Assembly (NCBI GenBank): GCA_002687335.1
Contig: NYZY01000057.1
Coordinates: 1-15,073, forward strand
DNA from: Chloroflexota bacterium
Lineage (GTDB): Bacteria > Chloroflexota > Dehalococcoidia > UBA1151 > UBA1328
DNA length: 15,073 nt
Reading direction: 5' to 3'
This document shows positions 1 through 6,783 of the stretch, in pieces (the stretch's first letter is position 1; every line of letters begins with the position of its first letter). Below the pieces are notes generated by a model that saw nothing but the letters and a program-made list of their open reading frames with translations, had not been told where the DNA came from and made no database searches. A program made the position numbers and the translations under genes.

Positions 1-181
1 CATAACACTCGCTGAAACACTTGTCGCCACTGTTGCAGAGGACGGCGTCATAATCACCTCAGGTGTACTGAAAACTCGGATTAACGACGTTGCTTCAGCT
101 TTTGAATTTGCAGGAGGAAAAGTTCAATCGACTAGACAAATAGAAGACTGGACTATGACTTTGATAACAAGATCCAAATAA
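1..181 (+). CDS. prmA: Ribosomal protein L11 methyltransferase, C-terminal fragment
   Basis: Only the last 59 codons lie in the window. The reading frame is open from base 2 and ends with TAA at 179-181. The visible peptide begins ITLAETLVATVAEDGVIITS and ends with DWTMTLITRSK. This matches the last strand-helix-strand part of a class I SAM-dependent methyltransferase, as in PrmA: a 'LAP.L...L...G.lilSGil' stretch, then a terminal 'W..l...' strand. PrmA trimethylates ribosomal protein L11 in the cytosol. The SAM-binding motifs lie upstream of the window, so the call rests on this tail plus the neighbour: prmA directly followed by rsmE is a common bacterial arrangement. The stop codon overlaps the rsmE start (TAATG), which implies translational coupling. 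Another class I methyltransferase cannot be excluded from the tail alone. Confidence 0.72.
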   Translation, partial: ITLAETLVATVAEDGVIITSGVLKTRINDVASAFEFAGGKVQSTRQIEDWTMTLITRSK

Positions 182-933
182 TGCATCGATTCTACGTAAC
201 AGATATTGATACAGCGGGCCAGACAATATCGCTTAAAGGTTCGATCGCTCGGCAGATAAAAAATGTTTTAAGAATCAAAACTGGCGAGAGAGTGCGACTG
301 TTCAATGGAGCAGGAGATGAATGGGAAGCAGAAATTTCTAGAGTAGGCAAAAACAAAATATCAACAACATTGATTTCCAAAGTAAAAACGATCCCAGAAC
401 CTTCGACTAAGATCACGATGATCCTCGGGCTGGCTAGACCAGAACGCATTGAGTTAGCTATTCAAAAATGCAGTGAACTGGGCGCAGTGAAGTTCATACC
501 GGTAATTTCAGAACGAGTGCAGGGTGGCAGTTCAGGAACTCCTTCTCTGCAAAGACTCAAGCGATGGGAACGCATTGCCATCGAATCAGCGGAACTGAGT
601 GGACGTGCAATCATTCCATCAATAGCACAACCCATATCGTTGATGGAGGCCGTCAACCAAGCCCAGATAAAGCAGAATGTCCTGTGTATGTGGGAAGAAA
701 GTACCGATGAGTCGAAATCTCTTAAAGCCGCCCTGAAATCTCTTGAGAAGCATCCAGACGGTCTCACTGTACTAATCGGCCCACCTGGCGGTTTGAGTCA
801 AAAAGAAGCACTTAGTATCCAAAAGACAGGTGCGCAGCTCGTCAACCTGGGACCCAGAGTGCTTCGCAGCGAAACCGCGGCTATCACAGTGATGTCAGCA
901 ATCTTGTATGAAATGGGTGATTTAGGCGGTTAG
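181..933 (+). CDS. rsmE: 16S rRNA (uracil-1498-N3)-methyltransferase RsmE
   Basis: RsmE uses S-adenosylmethionine to methylate N3 of U1498 in helix 44 of 16S rRNA. At 250 aa it is the usual family length. The N-terminal PUA-like domain occupies about residues 1-70 (MHRFYV start, then a 'H/K-NVLRIKTGE-RVRLFNG' stretch). A SPOUT methyltransferase domain follows, with 'K-CSELGAVKFIPVISERV' near 96-113, the SAM-knot loop IGPPGGLSQKE at 199-209 and NLGPRVLRSETAAI at 222-235. Two usually conserved positions differ: the knot loop reads GPPGG where the family normally has GPEGG, and 'AELSGR' stands where 'AEQSGR' is typical. The ATG shares its A with the stop of prmA and has no clear Shine-Dalgarno of its own, so it is probably translated by coupling. 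The stop overlaps that of gpsA tail-to-tail. Confidence 0.93.
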   Translation: MHRFYVTDIDTAGQTISLKGSIARQIKNVLRIKTGERVRLFNGAGDEWEAEISRVGKNKISTTLISKVKTIPEPSTKITMILGLARPERIELAIQKCSELGAVKFIPVISERVQGGSSGTPSLQRLKRWERIAIESAELSGRAIIPSIAQPISLMEAVNQAQIKQNVLCMWEESTDESKSLKAALKSLEKHPDGLTVLIGPPGGLSQKEALSIQKTGAQLVNLGPRVLRSETAAITVMSAILYEMGDLGG

Positions 934-1946
934 ATAGCTTGAAGCTTATTCTCAGGCTGTAGTGTACGAACCATTAAGTCGTTTACCACGTCCCGGGCTG
1001 AAGCACCTTCAAACAATACTGCGTGCGTCGCCTTAGTTATTGGCATATCGATATCCAGTTGCTGGGCCAAACGAACAGCCGCTTGGGTCGTCGGGGCTCC
1101 TTCAAGTGTTTGACCAAGCTCTGCAACAACTGATTGCAGATCTTTACCCGATGCAAGGCCAAATCCAAGTCGATAGTTACGACTCAAGGTGGAATAACAA
1201 GTCACGATCAGGTCACCCATTCCACTCAAGCCAGCAAAAGTATCTCCGTTCGCACCCATCGCAATTCCCAGCCGAGTGATTTCATAAAGCCCGCGTGTAA
1301 CATATGCGGCTTTAATATTTGCGCCAAGACCCGCACCGTCGATAAACCCTGCCCCAATTGCAACAATATTCTTAAGAGCTCCGCCCAACTCAACGCCCTT
1401 GACGTCTTGACTACGGTATACACGAAACACATCTGAACTAAGGATTGATTGGACAGACTCACTAACATTAGAATTTGGGAAGGCTAGCGTGGCAGAAGAG
1501 ATCTTGCCTGCTGCAATTTCTGGCGCAAGATTTGGACCAGAAAGAACACCTATATTGTCCACACAAAACTCCGGCAATTCTTCCGAAATAACCTCCGACA
1601 TACGTTTGCCAGATTCAATTTCAATGCCTTTGGTTGCACACACAATGCTAGTCACGGACGATAAAGCGTTGGAAACGTCCTTCAGGTTTTGACGAACACT
1701 TACCGAAGGTACAGCCACTATTACGATCTCAGATTCTGAAAAAGACTCATTGAGTGACGCGGACACGCTCATAGACGCTGGAAACTGGACGCCCGGCACT
1801 GATCTTTCATTTATACGCGCTCTAATAAGCTCTGCTGCCCGCGCTTCACTACGAGACCACAAAACGGTTTCATGTCCAGTACGTGCTAAAAGTATTCCTA
1901 GGGTGGTCGCCCAAGCCCCGGTACCAACAATTCCTACGTGTTTCAC
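930..1946 (-). CDS. gpsA: NAD(P)H-dependent glycerol-3-phosphate dehydrogenase
   Basis: GpsA reduces dihydroxyacetone phosphate to sn-glycerol-3-phosphate in the cytosol, supplying the backbone for phospholipids. At 338 aa it is full length. The Rossmann motif GTGAWATTLG spans residues 8-17, followed by 'VIVAVPS' (75-81) and 'CATKGIE' (103-109). The substrate loop reads VLSGPNLAPEIA (134-145), where SGPxFAxE is more usual. The catalytic helix ELGGALKNIVAIGAG (186-200) holds the active-site Lys192. GLSGMGDLIVTC (239-250) and SRNYRLG (255-261) complete the signature. The start is GTG at 1944-1946; the ATG two bases upstream is out of frame and runs straight into TGA. No Shine-Dalgarno is evident. 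It lies 18 nt after plsY, which uses its product, so the pair is probably co-transcribed. Confidence 0.95.
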   Translation of the reverse strand: MKHVGIVGTGAWATTLGILLARTGHETVLWSRSEARAAELIRARINERSVPGVQFPASMSVSASLNESFSESEIVIVAVPSVSVRQNLKDVSNALSSVTSIVCATKGIEIESGKRMSEVISEELPEFCVDNIGVLSGPNLAPEIAAGKISSATLAFPNSNVSESVQSILSSDVFRVYRSQDVKGVELGGALKNIVAIGAGFIDGAGLGANIKAAYVTRGLYEITRLGIAMGANGDTFAGLSGMGDLIVTCYSTLSRNYRLGFGLASGKDLQSVVAELGQTLEGAPTTQAAVRLAQQLDIDMPITKATHAVLFEGASARDVVNDLMVRTLQPENKLQAI

Positions 1947-1964
1947 ATAAGCAGTTTACGCGGT

Positions 1965-2615
1965 TCATTGCGCCCTGCGCGGATCAGGCTTGTTTTCTAG
2001 CTTCGATTCATCACCTTTTACAAGTCGTCCAATATTAGACTGGTGACTCCAAATAATAAGAATGGTGACTGGGATTGCAAAAAGAAGATACCAGTGATCA
2101 TGATCCCATCCAACAATTGTCAATTGGAAAGCACTAAAAATTATCAAAGCACCCAAGCTCAAACTGGTTCCGATTATCGATCCAAGAGAAACGTATTTTG
2201 ATAACAAAGCGATAACTACCCCACTAAGTGCTATCACCGCTGAAATTGGGGAAATAATAGCTAGTGCTCCCAATCCAGCAGCAACACCCTTGCCGCCTTT
2301 GAATTGGATATACACCGGGAACATGTGGCCTAAAACTGCGACTGTCCCAGCAGAAGCAATTAACCAAGCATCTGCTTCAAGCAGGTAACGCACGACACCT
2401 GTAACTAGTAGTCCCTTAGTAATGTCAGAGGCTAAAACAACTGCCCCCGCACGCGGTCCCAACGTCCGATTTACATTAGTAGCCCCTGATCCACCACTTC
2501 CATAACTACGAATATCGACGCCGCGCCACAAGCGTCCAATTATCACGCCCGAAGGTATTGCTCCGAAAAAATAGGCGCTAACTAACGCAGCTATTGCAAT
2601 ACTGAGATCATTCAT
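1965..2615 (-). CDS. plsY: Glycerol-3-phosphate acyltransferase PlsY
   Basis: PlsY is an integral membrane enzyme that transfers an acyl group from acyl-phosphate to the sn-1 position of glycerol-3-phosphate, giving lysophosphatidate. The 216 aa carry several hydrophobic helices and the three cytosolic family motifs: SGGSGATNVNRTLG (40-53), FKGGKGVAAGLG (105-116) and SKYVSLGSIIG (139-149), plus the C-terminal NIGRLVKGDESKL. Motif 1 differs from the common GSGNxGATN: it reads GSGGSGATN, so the usual Asn is Gly. The charged tail KPDPRRAQ should be cytosolic. The start codon lies inside the end of der (8-bp overlap), and gpsA follows after 18 nt. This groups glycerol-3-phosphate synthesis and acylation in one transcription unit. 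The protein depends on PlsX for acyl-phosphate; plsX is not in this window. Confidence 0.95.
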   Translation of the reverse strand: MNDLSIAIAALVSAYFFGAIPSGVIIGRLWRGVDIRSYGSGGSGATNVNRTLGPRAGAVVLASDITKGLLVTGVVRYLLEADAWLIASAGTVAVLGHMFPVYIQFKGGKGVAAGLGALAIISPISAVIALSGVVIALLSKYVSLGSIIGTSLSLGALIIFSAFQLTIVGWDHDHWYLLFAIPVTILIIWSHQSNIGRLVKGDESKLENKPDPRRAQ

Positions 2616-3930
2616 CTTGCCGACTTTGAAACATCATCTTAATTGGCGAACCCACAAATCCAAATCTATCTCGCAATTGATTCTCAAGATACCTACGATA
2701 ACTAAAGTGTATTAGGTCTGGGTTGCGAGTAGTGAATTCGAAAGTTGGAGGAGAAGATCTACTTTGCAAGCACCGGATAATTCTAGGACGTCTACGGCCG
2801 AACCCGGGCAAAGGATTCTCACCCATTGCATCAAAAACCGCTCGGCTCACTTCTGATCTTGGAATCCGTTTGGAAAACTCTCTGTAGACACTCATGATCG
2901 TTGGAAGTAATATCTCCACGCCGCGACCTGTGAGAGCAGAAGTAAACACAATGGGGACTTCAGGAATAAACTTGAACCGATTGCGAACTTCAGCTTGCAC
3001 CTGAGCCTTATCTAATTTTAAGTTTTTGGATAGATCCCATTTATTGACTACGATCACTGCAGCACGCGAGGCATCATCGATATACCCACCAATATGTGTA
3101 TCTTGCGAGGTAACGAATTCAGTAGCATCCAATACCAAGATGGCAACGTAACAACGTTCGATCGCACCAATGGTTCTAATAGCACTATATTTTTCGATAC
3201 CAGGATCAGTTTTCCCGCGACGCCGCAGTCCTGCCGTATCCAAAAACGTAATCCGTTCACCTTCATAATCAAATAATGAATCAACGGTGTCGCGGGTGGT
3301 TCCAGCAACTGGGCTAACGATAGCGCGATCTTGACCAGTCAATGCATTAAACAACGCAGACTTTCCAGCATTAGGTCGTCCGGCGATCGCTACTTTGATA
3401 GTGCCAAGACTGATCGGTTCATTTTCAGATAAAGGAATCTGCTCAAAAACAGACTCCATAAGATCAACTATGCCAGTATCGTGATACGCACTAATAGGAT
3501 GGGGTTCGCCAATGCCAAGCTCAAAGAACTCATGAATCATATCCTCACGCGAAAGGGTATCCACCTTGTTCGCTGCAAGAACAACTGGCTTCCCCACTCG
3601 TCGCACCATATCAGCCACATCTTTGTCGGCATCAACGACACCATCATTCACATCTACCACAACGATGATAGCGTCAGCCTGATGTAAGGCTATTCGGACC
3701 TGATTTTTAATATCACTCCACATCAACTCATCGTGAGGACGATCTTCTACTCCTGCCGTATCCACAATCAAATACCTACGTTGTCCCCATTCAGCATCCA
3801 TAGAAACGCGGTCACGAGTTGTACCTGGAATGTCACTGACAATAGCAATTCGCCGACCCGCCAAACGGTTGAACAAAGTCGACTTCCCTACATTGGGTCT
3901 TCCAATTATTGCTACTACTGGCAAAGCCAT
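2608..3930 (-). CDS. der: Ribosome-associated double GTPase Der (EngA)
   Basis: Der is an essential tandem GTPase that assists late 50S ribosomal subunit assembly. The 440 aa show two complete G domains. G domain 1 has P-loop GRPNVGKST (10-18), switch II DTAGVED (57-63) and NKVD (121-124). G domain 2 has P-loop GRPNAGKSALFN (184-195), DTAGLRRRGK (231-240) and NKWDL (296-300). A KH-like C-terminal domain follows (about 355-440) with 'NPLPGFGRRRPRI' and 'NQLRDRFGFVGSPIKM'. The length and order are normal. The ATG is preceded by a Shine-Dalgarno-like AGGA seven bases upstream. It is followed by plsY with an 8-bp overlap. A 96-bp gap separates it from argF; no strong terminator is visible there, but it holds a GTGCAC repeat. 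Confidence 0.97.
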   Translation of the reverse strand: MALPVVAIIGRPNVGKSTLFNRLAGRRIAIVSDIPGTTRDRVSMDAEWGQRRYLIVDTAGVEDRPHDELMWSDIKNQVRIALHQADAIIVVVDVNDGVVDADKDVADMVRRVGKPVVLAANKVDTLSREDMIHEFFELGIGEPHPISAYHDTGIVDLMESVFEQIPLSENEPISLGTIKVAIAGRPNAGKSALFNALTGQDRAIVSPVAGTTRDTVDSLFDYEGERITFLDTAGLRRRGKTDPGIEKYSAIRTIGAIERCYVAILVLDATEFVTSQDTHIGGYIDDASRAAVIVVNKWDLSKNLKLDKAQVQAEVRNRFKFIPEVPIVFTSALTGRGVEILLPTIMSVYREFSKRIPRSEVSRAVFDAMGENPLPGFGRRRPRIIRCLQSRSSPPTFEFTTRNPDLIHFSYRRYLENQLRDRFGFVGSPIKMMFQSRQDE

Positions 3931-3964
3931 TTTAATATCCTAGAGTTACTTCATTGGCTACTTA

Positions 3965-3977
3965 GTGCACAGTGCAC
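3965..3977. repeat. Palindromic GTGCAC doublet upstream of der
   Basis: The sequence GTGCAC-A-GTGCAC is a perfect inverted repeat of 6+1+6 bases. It is also a direct repeat of AGTGCAC (3964-3977), because each half is itself a palindrome. It lies 35 bases upstream of the der start codon, in the argF-der gap. The position and symmetry would suit a dimeric regulator binding site, but no such regulator is identified and chance cannot be excluded. Confidence 0.35.
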
Positions 3978-4026
3978 ATGTACAAAAGTATTTCAACCGA
4001 ATTGAATACATTCGACCCAATGAAAA

Positions 4027-4932
4027 CTAGACCAATTTTTCCATAAGAGCAGCTTGTGCCCAAAGACGATTTTCGGCTTGATTGAATGCTATTGACCTTG
4101 GATCGTAAAGTAGGCCGTCTGAAATTTCCTCACCTGGATGTGCTGGAAGATCATGCATAAATTTCACATTTGGGGATGCCTGATCTAGGATTTCTGGATT
4201 GACCTGATAGCCTTCAAATGCCGCTAGACGTTTGGCCGTTTCTGTTTCCTGACCCATACTTGTCCACACATCGGTATAAACAATATCGGCATCAACCACA
4301 GCTTCCAGTGGGCTGGTTACCTGATTCACACAACCTCCTGCATGTTTACCATAAACATTTGCCCCATCAAGCGAATCATTAGAAAGTTTGTACGCATCTG
4401 GCGAAGCAATCACCAAATGCCCGCCCAAGCCTGCAACTGCATATCCAAGACTCAATGCAACGTTGTTACCATCTCCTATAAATGCAACTTTCGCACCTGT
4501 GACACTTCCCAATTGCTCAGTAATCGTCAGTATGTCGGCAAGAGCTTGGCACGGATGTTCATGGTCAGTAAGAGCGTTAATCACCGGAACCGATGCGTTT
4601 GCTGCAAATTCTTCGATAGTAGACTGTAGAAACGTCCTAATTACGATAATGTCAGACATGCGCGACATAACGTGTGCTACGTCGGCTACAGGCTCCCGCT
4701 TGCCGAGCCCAACCTCTTCAGGGCCAAAATAAACAGGGTTGCCAGCTAATTTTTGAGTTCCGACCCAAAACGAAAGTTTAGTACGTAACGAAGGCTTTTC
4801 AAAAAGAATCGCAACCGATTTGCCGGCAAGTGCATTACTCGGCATACCAGCTTTCATTTCAGTTGCCCGATCAAGTACGGATTGAATGTCATGAGAAGCA
4901 ATATCTCTGAACTTAAGAAAGTTATTAGACAT
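4027..4932 (-). CDS. argF: Ornithine carbamoyltransferase
   Basis: ArgF transfers the carbamoyl group from carbamoyl phosphate to ornithine, giving citrulline in arginine synthesis; a catabolic role cannot be excluded. The 301 aa match the family length. The carbamoyl-phosphate motif is EKPSLRTKLSF (45-55), where (S)TRTR is classical. It is followed by 'VIRT' (97-100) and HPCQALADILTI (126-137). The ornithine loop DVWTSMGQE (221-229) identifies it as an ornithine rather than aspartate or N-acetylornithine enzyme. The usual HCLP motif reads HDLPAHPGEE (260-269), so the ornithine-contacting cysteine is replaced by Asp261. The ATG has a good Shine-Dalgarno, GAGG, about eight bases upstream. It stands alone between the DUF35 gene (196-bp gap) and der (97-bp gap), with no other arginine gene nearby. 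Confidence 0.92.
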   Translation of the reverse strand: MSNNFLKFRDIASHDIQSVLDRATEMKAGMPSNALAGKSVAILFEKPSLRTKLSFWVGTQKLAGNPVYFGPEEVGLGKREPVADVAHVMSRMSDIIVIRTFLQSTIEEFAANASVPVINALTDHEHPCQALADILTITEQLGSVTGAKVAFIGDGNNVALSLGYAVAGLGGHLVIASPDAYKLSNDSLDGANVYGKHAGGCVNQVTSPLEAVVDADIVYTDVWTSMGQETETAKRLAAFEGYQVNPEILDQASPNVKFMHDLPAHPGEEISDGLLYDPRSIAFNQAENRLWAQAALMEKLV

Positions 4933-4947
4933 TGATGTGACCTCAAC

Positions 4948-5021
4948 TCAAATTTGAAATGAAAAAAGACGCACTGGCAGTCAAATGCTTAAACATCTTT
5001 CAACCGGTTTCACCGAAACGG
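4948..5021 (-). promoter_or_regulatory. Leader region of argF with a palindrome and a hairpin
   Basis: The 196-bp gap between the DUF35 gene and argF holds two structures. One is a perfect 10-bp palindrome, TCAAATTTGA, at 4948-4957, just upstream of the argF ribosome binding site. The other is a hairpin at 5004-5021 (arms CCGGTTTC and GAAACGG, seven base pairs with one bulged G and a three-base loop). The hairpin has no following T-run on either strand, so it is not a typical terminator. The palindrome does not fit the spacing of the known ArgR box. A possible -10 TATACC lies 15 bases after TTGATC further upstream on the minus strand, which is a weak fit. A role in argF control is inference. 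Confidence 0.25.
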
Positions 5022-5128
5022 AAAATACTTGTGTCCCGAGGTATAGCGTCAGGTTTCTCTGATCAAGTGTTGAAATTAGAATTTCTTTCTTAGCCAACCT
5101 TTATTCTAACCCGGCATCACACACAAAA

Positions 5129-5554
5129 CTACGCAGGAGTAAATTTCAATAAAGTTTGGCCACCTTCACTATGCTCGTATACCGGTTTCAATAACATTCC
5201 TATGCATAAAGCTTCGGGTTCAGGGTCAACGCCAACAATGTTTGTCGGAATAATCACACCCTCTTGTAATCGTACGAGTGCTGTAATGTACGGTACGTCA
5301 TCAGCAAATCCCATATGCGGAGCGGCGTGAACAATTGCGAATGTAAAAAGTTCCGCCTGGCCTGACACTTTCACCCATTCGATTCCTTCACTACCATTTT
5401 CAGGCTCAGATATTGAAAAATTACGCGGATAGAATTGAAATTCACCGGTTGTAGTCGAACGCTGAAGCCAAATTTCTTCATTTTTGAGCCCCACCCAATA
5501 GCGATCCGATTCCGGCTGTGATACCGGCTGTGGTTTTGATGTTGTATTCGCCAT
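5129..5554 (-). CDS. DUF35 OB-fold domain protein lacking zinc-ribbon cysteines
   Basis: The 141 aa resemble the DUF35 family: an N-terminal helix, a rubredoxin-like ribbon, then an OB fold. The start after the ribbon, 'IEWVKVSGQAELFTFAIVH' (58-76), and 'VPYITALVRLQEGVIIPTNIVGV' in the OB fold are characteristic. DUF35 proteins partner thiolases, for example in hydroxymethylglutaryl-CoA synthesis, polyketide acetylation and steroid side-chain retro-aldol cleavage, where the OB fold helps bind the acyl-CoA. Here the ribbon reads LQRSTTTGEFQFYPR (30-44) followed by NFSISEPENGS. All four expected cysteines are replaced; the only Cys (117) is near the C terminus. I chose ATG 5554, four bases after the thiolase stop. 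An in-frame ATG 20 codons upstream would overlap the thiolase and adds a non-family leader. A GGAG lies 12 bases upstream of the chosen start. Confidence 0.8.
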   Translation of the reverse strand: MANTTSKPQPVSQPESDRYWVGLKNEEIWLQRSTTTGEFQFYPRNFSISEPENGSEGIEWVKVSGQAELFTFAIVHAAPHMGFADDVPYITALVRLQEGVIIPTNIVGVDPEPEALCIGMLLKPVYEHSEGGQTLLKFTPA

Positions 5555-5558
5555 ATCG

Positions 5559-6722
5559 TTATTGAACTCCAAGTACAACCGTGCCAGTAGAAGATAAGAG
5601 CCCGCCAGTGCCATGTGCGACCGCTAGATCACAATTATCCAACTGACGTTCGCCTGCCTGACCACGCAACTGGCGTACCGCCTCAACTATAGTGAAAATC
5701 CCATACATCCCGGGATGAGTATAAGAAAGCCCACCCCCATTGGTGTTCACTGGAAAATCACCACCGGGTGCGGTTCTTTGAGAAGCTACGAGGTCTGGGC
5801 CTTCACCTGGAGCGCAAAATCCAAGATTTTCTATACTCACCAGCACGGTGTAAGTAAATGAATCATAAATCATCGCAAGATCAAGATCTGAGTGCGTTAT
5901 ACCAGCCATCTGCAATGCTTGCGGTCCTGTATGTCGACCAAACGCTTTGGTTAAATTGGGCATCTGCGAAATCCCTGAATGATCATGCCCTTCTGCAGCT
6001 CCCAAAATAGTGACGCTACCATTTTTAGCGTCCCGTGCCCGTTCAGGAGTAGTAATAACAATCGCAGCTCCAGCATCTGTTACCAGGCAACAATCTAGTA
6101 AATGAAACGGCCAGGCAACCCATTTCGAGTTGTGATAATCGTCAAACGTCGCAGGTTTATCATAAAAATATGCCATTGGATTCAGATTGGCCCATTTTCG
6201 AGTTGAGACGGCAATTTCTGCCATCGCCTGACGGGTCCTATCCTCGCCGTACTCATGCATATACCTGCGCGCTGCCATTGCGTACGAAACAGGCGGACCA
6301 ATGATTCCATACGGCGCCTCGTATTGCGCCATTGGGGTGCCGGGATTACGTGGAATCGGCGCACGATCCGACCGACCCGACTGACCGTGTGTAATCAACG
6401 CTACTTCGCAATACCCGGCTGCAATCGCGGCGAGAGCATGTGCAACATGAATTACAAACGATGAACCGCCAACAGAAGTACTGTCCGTATAACGGGGCTG
6501 GATACCGAGATACTCAGCAACATCCAAAGTAGACCACCCAGCAGTAAATAATGCATCAACGTCAGCAAGCTGCAAGCCCGCATCATCAAGGGCATTTATC
6601 GCTGCCTCAGAATGATGAACAAGTGGAGATTTTTCTGGAACCTTGCCCAATTTATTCGATTCAGCAACACCTACGATGTGAGCCCGTCCTGAAAGATTTT
6701 GAAGTTTTTGTTTATTTGGCAT
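5559..6722 (-). CDS. Thiolase-like (SCP-x/Ltp type) acyl-CoA protein
   Basis: The 387 aa belong to the thiolase-like branch often annotated as lipid-transfer protein or acetyl-CoA acetyltransferase. The N-terminal half has 'AINALDDAGLQLADVDALFT' and 'STSVGGSSFVIHVAHALAAI' (81-100). The C-terminal half has MIYDSFTYTVLVSIENLGFC (284-303), NTNGGGLSYTHPGMYG (326-341) and AHGTGGLLSS (369-378). Canonical thiolases use a nucleophilic Cys, a His and a second Cys. Here the first position lies in GGSS with no Cys, His336 is present, and the second Cys motif is HGTGG. This pattern occurs in Ltp2-like retro-aldolases, so a C-C lyase or non-thiolytic role is possible. It is followed directly by its DUF35 partner, and a NIPSNAP gene precedes it. 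A small stem (CTCG-ATTAA-CGAG) lies just upstream of the ATG. The substrate is unknown. Confidence 0.85.
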   Translation of the reverse strand: MPNKQKLQNLSGRAHIVGVAESNKLGKVPEKSPLVHHSEAAINALDDAGLQLADVDALFTAGWSTLDVAEYLGIQPRYTDSTSVGGSSFVIHVAHALAAIAAGYCEVALITHGQSGRSDRAPIPRNPGTPMAQYEAPYGIIGPPVSYAMAARRYMHEYGEDRTRQAMAEIAVSTRKWANLNPMAYFYDKPATFDDYHNSKWVAWPFHLLDCCLVTDAGAAIVITTPERARDAKNGSVTILGAAEGHDHSGISQMPNLTKAFGRHTGPQALQMAGITHSDLDLAMIYDSFTYTVLVSIENLGFCAPGEGPDLVASQRTAPGGDFPVNTNGGGLSYTHPGMYGIFTIVEAVRQLRGQAGERQLDNCDLAVAHGTGGLLSSTGTVVLGVQ

Positions 6723-6783
6723 GTTCTCGTTAATCGAGCATTAGGAAACACGAATATGGAGGCATATGATTTTGTCTTTAAAA

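Noticed and set aside
3997..4014. GAATACATTC-type palindrome after argF considered as an ArgR box
   Set aside because: The half sites are two bases apart rather than four, and it lies downstream of argF, not in its promoter.
5004..5021. Hairpin after the DUF35 gene considered as a rho-independent terminator
   Set aside because: No T-run follows the stem on either strand.
5555..5614. Upstream start for the DUF35 gene adding 20 residues
   Set aside because: It would overlap the end of the thiolase gene by 56 bases and adds a hydrophobic leader not typical of the family; ATG 5554 sits four bases after the thiolase stop and has a GGAG upstream.
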